Source: Copromyces sp. CBS 386.78 (taxonomy: Eukaryota; Ascomycota; Sordariomycetes; Sordariales; Sordariaceae). Taken from it: a stretch of 64,000 nt of DNA. Where the stretch lies: the NCBI GenBank assembly GCA_030685235.1, contig MU839165.1, positions 1-64,000 of the forward strand, in the 5' to 3' direction. How positions within the stretch are numbered: the stretch's first letter is position 1; each line of letters starts with the position of its first letter. The position numbers and the translations under genes were made by a program. This document shows positions 56,420-64,000 of the stretch, in pieces. Under the pieces are notes generated by a model. The model had not been told where the DNA came from. It saw only the letters and a program-made list of their open reading frames with translations, and searched no databases.

Positions 56420-59400
56420 ATATATATATATATATAATATTAGTTTTATATAAATATCCGATAACGTTTACACTTCCTCCGAAAAACTCCGAAAAACTCC
56501 GAAATTTTTATCGAAAATATTAATAATCTCCGAAAATGAATTCGTATTAACTAGAAGTACCTCTATTCGCTATTTATATTATTATTATAGATATTTTCTA
56601 CCCTATTAATAATTAAATCCCAAAAATCTTCCGCCCCTTTATAAAATAAACGCTTACTTTCTTTATTGTAATTAATAATGCTATTTTGAGTAGTATACTT
56701 AATTATATTAGGCATATATTTTTAGTTAATAATATTAGTTAGAAAAGGAATAATTTTATTCTAATTAGCCAGCTTCTCTATAAGGTTTTACTGCTTAAAG
56801 AGGTAGATATTTGGTGTATTAAAGATATTTTAATCTATTTGTACTTTACTAAACGGTTTTAATTTCTATTTAGTTATATTATTATTATATAGTTTAAAGG
56901 TATAAGAAATAATATCCGTAAATAGATTACCAATAGTATAAATACCTTTAATAGTACGTCCTTATAGCTTTTTTATTCCTTTGCAAATAATAGAAAGGAT
57001 ATTAGAATTGAAGATAAGCCGTATAAATATAGTTTCGATATTATAGGTAGAATTCTTATTATTCTTAATATCAATAGTATATACTTTGTTCTAATGCTTT
57101 AGTATTAGATTAATGGGCTTATACTTACTATTAACGGTAATTAAACGAATTAAACTACCTTTTAAAATAGTATTTCGAAGTATATTATCTAAAATATCTT
57201 TGTATAGAAACTATACAAAGTATAGTATTTCTAGGCCGTAATTCTAGGACTTTCTACTATAGAAAATAATTAGGAAAATAGGAATAATATTTCGAAGATA
57301 ATTATAATCGCCTGCCCAGATTACTTTGTAGATTATTAGAAGAATAGATACTATTTATATTAATTTGTAATGGCTTCGAAATTCGATATCGATATCCTTT
57401 TTTTTTAAGGTTGAAGTGGGTCGGGTTCTAAATATAGGTCTTTCTCTATTATTATCGATATTAATATCGACGTTAATATTAATACCTTTATCTATATCTA
57501 GATATTCACTTGTCTAACCCTATATAGAAAATATTATATCTTAAATGTAATTAAGTATTTGTTATATAGTTTGTTTTTTATTATTTATATTATTATCGTT
57601 ATTATTATAGTTATTAACGTTGTTAGCTCCTTCCTCTTTTTTATTAATTATTTTCTTTATTATTGCTTTTATATTGTTAATAGTAAAATTATCGAAATTT
57701 TTGTATTCAGTAAGCTTAGAAATTAGAAAGGCGAGAATTCTAGCTTAGAATCCGTATATAATAAGCGGTATTGTTGAAATGGAGGAAAACTATACCAATA
57801 AAGGAACGGGGCCATACCATACAAACTTATATAGCGAGGAGTAGATCTAGAGTTGATAATTTTGTCCGTAGAACTGGATAGAATTATTAAATTACAGCCA
57901 TAAAACTACTAAAAGAAAGATAGAAGGTAAAGTAGAGCTTTACTTCTATACTTTTTTTAAGATAGTGAGGTGCGGATTTGGAGGTCGGTATTAAAGAAGG
58001 TAGAAGGTACTTCACAAATGCAATTAAATTTTTTAAAAAGGAGTATTACAAAAATCTTAAGAATATTATTATTTAATTCGTTATTCTCTACTTACTTCGT
58101 TATTTATAGTTTGAAAGGGGATACTATCCTTTTTATATTTTTCTATCTTTAATCCTATTCAGCCTTAGAGTAAATCCGCTCCTTAATATTATAGCTCTAC
58201 AAGTATCCTAATATTTACTCTAATAAAAACGCCCTAATTCAAATTTTCACTTCGGAAGTAGTAAAAATATATTGAATTACTTCTATATTATAAATTTAAA
58301 TATTCGATAAAAGAAAAAAAAAACGAGGGATATAAGGTAAAGGCGCTAATTTATACTATGCAAGAAAGCTAAAGGATATAAATAATTAATTTACTAAATA
58401 TTATAATCTATCCGCTACCTTTATTTCTATACCTCCTTTATATATTTTATACACTATTTCACTATATACTCCTTTACTTTTTTCTCCTTTTTAATAATTA
58501 CTTTTTTATCCGCTTCCTTCTTTATTATTTCCTTAGTCCTCGGACGAATTCGATTTAGGATACCTTAAACCCTAATTATATTAAATTTAATTAAGAAAGA
58601 TAATTGCTATTTAATTTATAACTTATACGTCGGCGTATATTTCTCTTCTATTATTATTATTGGGCGGTTTTTCGTAAGGTTGAAAACGGGTAAGAGCGGT
58701 ATAATTTTACATTTAATTAGCAATACGAAATAATTAATTAAGAACCGGTCTTTATTTATTAATATACGGATCCGCTCTTCGTTTTTCTCTTTTTTTAACT
58801 TCTTTTCCAATTTTAGCTTTTTAAAAATATTTGGTAGAATAATTTTTACGGTAGTCGTTTACGCTTTTAGCGTTCAAAGGGCGTTAGAATAGTTAATATA
58901 TTTTTTATTAAAGAAATTTTTTTCGGGGTTATTTTTTCTCTCCTTTAGCGTAAAGGAAATTTTAATAATAAGGGTAAATCCCTAATTTAGGAAGTCGTAT
59001 AAAATAGTTTCGTCCTTCTAATTATTAATAATAAGAATTATTTCTCTAATTTTAATATTTAGCCCGGTATAAAATAATATTTTTAATTCTTTACTAAAAA
59101 TAATCCTATACGTTTTTTTAATCGATATAAATAAATTATAATATAAATTTGCGTATTCCTTCCTTTTTATTAATTTCTCTATAGAATTTTCCTACTTTAT
59201 TCTTATATAATCGTAAATTACTTTTATTTATTACCGAATTATAATAAATTCTAATTATTCAAAATTATTAAATTACATTTATAATCGCTAATACTTTCTA
59301 TTTTCCTAGGAGATTAGTAATATATAAAAAAGATTTTTACTAATTAAGTATTAATCCGTTCGTCCAATTTCTAAAAAGAATATTTTAATTATTTTTAAAA

Positions 59401-61562
59401 TTTAAAATCCGTAAGTCTACATTATTTTTTACTTTAAAAAGGTTATATCTAATTATATTATTTCTATACGTATTTTCCTTAAATTTATATTGAAATATTT
59501 ATAATTTATATAGGCGAAATTTATATATATAGAATAAATCCGCTAAACTTTCTCCTTAGAATAATTAAAATCATAATAATATTATATATATTCTAATTAA
59601 TTAAAAATAATTAACGAAAAATAGTTATTATAATAAATAGGTAAGTATTATTATTATATTATTAATAAAAAGGCCTCGATACTTTTATTTATTACTATAA
59701 ATTTTTAATTTATCCTTACTAATATTTCGGCGTTTAGGGGGGTATAGATTTAATTACCGAATTTTCTTAATATTTACATTAGAATTATATAAATTAAAAT
59801 ATTATTAAATTACTACTTAATATTAGTATAATACTATAAATTTATTATACTAAATATATAAATATATTAAATTATATAATTAGGCTAGTGTAGTATTATC
59901 GGTTAATCGTTAAGCGGGAATAAATCTATTCCGAAGATAAAATCGTACGTAGCGATATTCATTTTATAAAATAATATTTTGAAAGGTAGTACATTTTCTT
60001 TATTTAGCGTTCTATTTAATTTATATTTTGGAAACTACTAGTTTATAATTAGTAGTAAATTTCTAGGTTTTTCTAAATAAGGAAGATAAATTTCGCTTTT
60101 ATTAATATTAATATTATTTTAGGTTTTAATTTCTTTTATTTATTGCCTTTTATTATATTCGGTATTTAGTCTTTAATCTTCTAATTCGGCGCTTTTATAA
60201 GTGTTCTCTATCGCTTGTATTTTTATACTTATAGTATTATATTATAATATTTATTTAGTATTTAAAAAGAAGGTTCTAATTTGTTTGTAATTATTTTTTA
60301 AAAGGAAAAGGGTTATAGTTTACTTTTATAATAGTGTACGCTTATTATTTATATTCTTCGAAAAAAAAACTTTTTTAGTATTTGAAAAATATAGATATAT
60401 TATACTTTAGCGGTATAGTATTATTTTATAATCATCGTTAATTTTTTAAATACCTTTTTAATATAAATCTACCCGCTAAATATTTTATATCCCAATTATT
60501 TTATTCCCGTAAATATTTGTCCGCCTTTTATTTCTACTTAAGAATTTTCCCACTTTTATTATTTAAATAATACGTTTCTTTATTACTTATATTACAATCC
60601 GCGCTTATAATTCCTATACTTTCCTCTTTTATAATAAATCTATTCCTCCTCTTTCTTTTCCTTTTCTTATATTTCTTCTACAATTATTACAAACTTTTTA
60701 TTTTTATAATTCAAATTCGATTTTTTCTTTATAATAGCTAATTTTTTACTATATTTAATAATAATTCTTAATCTTAGACTAATTTAATTTAAGAGATTAT
60801 TTAACGTAATAATTTATTCTTTAGCTAGGAAGGCGGTAATCCGTAGCCCGACGTTAATATAGTAGCTTTATCTTCCTTTACTAAAGACTTTTTAGTTGTT
60901 TTAAAAGTATTTTTAATTTTCGTTTATTTATTTAAAATTAATAATAATCTTTCGTACTTTAACGAACGCCCCAACGGTAAAAAGTAATTTTTATTGAAGG
61001 TTTATATAAATTTAATTACTAATTTAATCCTTCCTAATACTTTTTAAGGTATTAAATATAATAAGAATAGCGAGGTTTTTGCGAATAGGGTACGGATTTT
61101 TACCCTAATTAAACTTATTCTTATTAATTATTTATATATAGAATAAATTCTTTTATTTAATAAAAAGGACTTTATTAAATTTACTAATACTTTTTATTTC
61201 GCCGTTTAGTATAAATTTGTATTAGAATAGTATATTAACGTTCGGGACTTTAATACTTATTTTATATAGCGAATTTTCGTTAAGAAGAAAGGGGTATAGC
61301 CTTAAGGGTATTATAGCATTTATATACGTACTAAAAAGGAATATATTTTTAATTTATTTATTTAGGCCCTTAGTCTCCCGTATAGATTTATTCTTTACTA
61401 TTATTAATTTTTTCCCTTATTAATTTTCTTTTAATAATAAATATCTTTACTTTTATTTTTTCCAATAATAATTAATAGGAGATTGTAAACGTTTAATTAC
61501 CGTTTATTAATTATATTTTTATATTAAATAGTATAAAGGGGAGGATTTGTAGTAATTACGTT

Positions 61563-62480
61563 TAAAATATTAAATAGGTTAACGAATATATTTACTTAAT
61601 AGTTAATTTATAAGAATTTAAAGCCTTTATTAAAAAATAATTTAAAATAAAGAGTATCCTTAAAATTATAAAGAATAATTGTAATTAAGGTAATAATTTT
61701 TTAACGATTAATAGTATCCTTTAATTAAAATAGGATTATATTAATTAGCGCGTCCTTTATAATAAGAAGCTTTAGGTTAATTATACTTTATTTAAATATT
61801 AATAATTTAATTTTAAGGGGAAGGGGTTTGTATTTAAAAATAATTATCGTTTATAGTTAGACTTTAATAAGGAGACCTCCTTTTAGGGAAATAACGATAA
61901 GGATAATAAAGATAATATTAGTAAAGATAATAACGAAGCAGAAATCCCCTATTTTATTAATAAAGAATATAAAAATAAAGCCGAAAATAATAGTAATAAT
62001 AATATAGCGAAGGTTATAGAAAGAATTACATTATTAAAATTTTTTTAGGAAGATATAAAAAATGCTCTTAAAGAATTTATTAAAAGGAAGGAGATTTTTT
62101 CTATAAACGACGAAGATTCCGACGAAAGTCTTAATAGTAATAGTAATAGTAGTAGTATAAAAGCGGAATTAGCTAAAATAAGGGCTAAAATTATAAAAAT
62201 AAGAGAATTTAGTATTTTTAAATTACATTTTAAGAAGGTTATTAAATATAAAGAGTAGTAAAGATCCTTTTTATTAGCGGTTGGGGGTAGTATAAGAGCG
62301 TTAAAGTTTAAATGCCGAAGGAATTAGGTATTTCCTATATATAAGTAAAAGAATAATAAAAGAAAAGATTATAAAAAATTTCTTAATAGTAAAATAAGAA
62401 TCTTCCCTTAGTATTTTCTTCCTTTAGTACGGATTTATACTTAATTACTTAGTATTTTAGTCTTCCCTTCGAAAGTAGGT
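61563..62480 (+). pseudogene. RIP-decayed ORF relic of about 300 codons, Gag-like texture
   Basis: In the frame with codons starting at multiples of three, about 300 codons can be read with TAA/TAG as the only stops noticed. From 61,809 to 62,255 only three stops occur, all TAG (61,854; 61,884; 62,046). The reading includes EFKAFIKK near 61,614, an Asn/Asp/Lys-rich part, SINDEDSDESLNSNSNSSS near 62,100, and the helical KAELAKIRAKIIKI near 62,160. The charged, low-complexity composition is compatible with a Gag-type structural protein of a retroelement, but no zinc knuckle is visible. Confidence 0.5.
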
Positions 62481-64000
62481 AAATACTAATCGACTACTTT
62501 TATAATAATAAATTTAAATTATAATAATAATAAGAAGGAAAAAAGAAAATACAAAAGGGAAAAGGGTAATGTAATATATAATAGGAATACTAGTATTTTA
62601 ATTATTTAATTTAAATTTATTCCTACTTAAGAATATAATTCCCTTTAATAAAGAATAGGTTAACAATTTTTATATTATAGAATTAGCGGGAATTTCCTTT
62701 AGTTAGCTAATATATAAATAAAATAAAAATAAAGAAAAAATAAAAAGAGTAATAAAAATAAATAATAAAATAAATAAAAAATAAAAGAAAAATCCGTTTA
62801 TAAATAAAATACGGATTAGTATAATTAATAATTAATTTTCCGTTGAAGCCTATTCTCCCAGTAGCCTCCCTTTAGGTATTATAATTTTAATTTTTAACTT
62901 CCTAAAATTACGTTTTATTTTATTTTTAAAAGTAGTATTCTATATCCTCTTTTTTTCCTTTTCTTTCTTTTCGACTTCTTAAAGTATAAATTCCTCCCGC
63001 AATATTCGCCCTAGTATTTCCTCTATAATTAATTTATTATTTTTTAAATTAGGCTCCTTTATATTTTCTACGGGGTTAATCCACTCCCTTCTAAATCCTA
63101 AATTCGGATCTATAATATTTAATATTATTCTATCCCTAAATATAAATTTCTTAATCCTTCTAACACTTATAGGCTTATCAAGCGGTATTCTATTAAGAGT
63201 ACTAATATAATATATATTTCCCGAAACGGAAATCTAGTATATACAATAAAATTTTTACTAACAATAAGATAATTTCTATATAGAATTTATATCGATCCTA
63301 CGAATATTATCGTACTTTAAAATTAGGTCGTTAACTTCGATTTAGGCGTTTTTAAGTCGTATTTTTTATTAGTTTTATTTATTACAATAATTAGTTATTA
63401 TTTCCTTTATTATAATAAATTTTTTTATTGCCTAAGTAAATTTATACTTAATATTTTTATATATTTTAACGACCGTATAAATTAGTTCCTCCCTAATTAT
63501 ATACTTATTATTGTTTTTTTAATTAGTAACCTACTATAATAGTAAATTAAATTTAATAGGGGAAATAGGGTTATAATTATATATAAATTAAAAAAGTATA
63601 TATCCGTAATTTCTTTTAATAGTTGTACAGTCGGCGAAAAGGACGTAAGGGAAATGTTTTTTCTAATTAGTACTTTTACCGTCGATTATTTTTATTAATA
63701 AGGAGGCGATCATTACGTACCCCTATTTATTTATACTATTAACCTTAGAATTATAAGGCGTAATATATTCTTTAAAAATCTTAAACTAGAGTAAATACTT
63801 TATTATAACTTTTTAGAATTTTAGATTACTATCTACTAAAATTGTAAGAAAGTATCCCTACTTTAAGAATAATTATTTAAGGAACGTTTTTACTTTCGTA
63901 AATATAATATTAGGAAGAAGGGTCGCCTTAATATAGTTTATAAAGTTATTTCGGGCCTTTAAAAGGAAAATTCTTTTATTATTTAATTTTGGAAGGTATT

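Larger units (their letters stand above)
53245..64000. repeat. Right AT-rich block, RIP-mutated repeats
   Basis: At least 10.7 kb of AT-rich, TA-dense sequence runs to the window end. No intact frame exceeds about 64 codons. Decayed plus-strand frames are traceable at 54,152-56,419 and about 61,563-62,480, broken by TAA and TAG. Short TAA arrays (for example near 54,990-55,015) read as converted CAA repeats. Regions 56.4-61.5 kb and 62.5-64 kb were not resolved into elements. The most likely state is constitutive heterochromatin. Confidence 0.8.

Noticed and set aside
1..64000. CRISPR array, operons, prophage or other bacterial features
   Set aside because: Introns, tRNA introns and gene content are those of a fungal nuclear genome; no regularly spaced repeats were seen.

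Overview
The window looks like nuclear DNA of a filamentous ascomycete, most likely a Neurospora-like member of the Sordariales. Genes have short introns with GTAAGT/GTGAGT-type donors and CAG/TAG acceptors, and starts in a CACAATGG-like context. A gene-bearing island of normal base composition (about 2.85-53.2 kb) lies between two very AT-rich blocks (about 1-2.79 kb and 53.25-64.0 kb). I interpret these blocks as repeats destroyed by repeat-induced point mutation (RIP), because long frames in them are broken almost only by TAA and TAG, as expected from CAA/CAG glutamine codons.

Layout from left to right: RIP block; a small secreted protein (3.6 kb); Sec61-gamma/Sss1 (4.9 kb); an unrecognised two-exon protein (6.4-7.6 kb, minus); intron-containing tRNA-Leu(CAA) (8.9 kb, minus); an Erg6/tocopherol-type methyltransferase (9.7 kb); a gamma-glutamyltranspeptidase-family enzyme (12.1 kb) convergent with Mis6/CENP-I (14.3-16.7 kb, minus); a 3.5-kb gene-poor stretch; a GNAT acetyltransferase that resembles the C-terminal half of a fungal GH3-GNAT fusion (20.3 kb); an M28 vacuolar membrane protease (23.6 kb); a secreted cysteine-containing protein (28.6 kb); Mediator Med11 (minus) divergent from TFIID Taf5 (30-35 kb); retromer Vps5 (35.7 kb); mitochondrial ribosomal bL31 (38.5 kb, minus); a mitochondrial flavin-reductase-like protein (39.9 kb); FKBP12-type prolyl isomerase with two possible starts (41.4 kb, minus); Hsp90 (44.8 kb); tRNA-Arg(CCG) (48.2 kb); a Ser/Thr kinase with a long N-terminal tail (49.4-51.8 kb, minus); RIP block.

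Most genes are single-copy housekeeping genes and form no obvious cluster or pathway. Functional neighbours are Med11/Taf5 (both act in pol II initiation, shared 746-bp promoter region) and the two chaperone-related genes FKBP and Hsp90. The observations most worth following are: (1) a decayed frame of about 756 codons in the right AT block (54,152-56,419), continuous in one frame, with many TAA/TAG and no TGA seen, including a CAA-to-TAA converted polyglutamine tract; (2) two similar relics at 61.56-62.48 kb and 2.19-2.78 kb; (3) a coding-like, in-frame extension of Med11 of about 105 codons beyond its TAG stop, interrupted by a second TAG in nearly identical context. All intron borders and product calls were made by eye from the sequence; no search was run.
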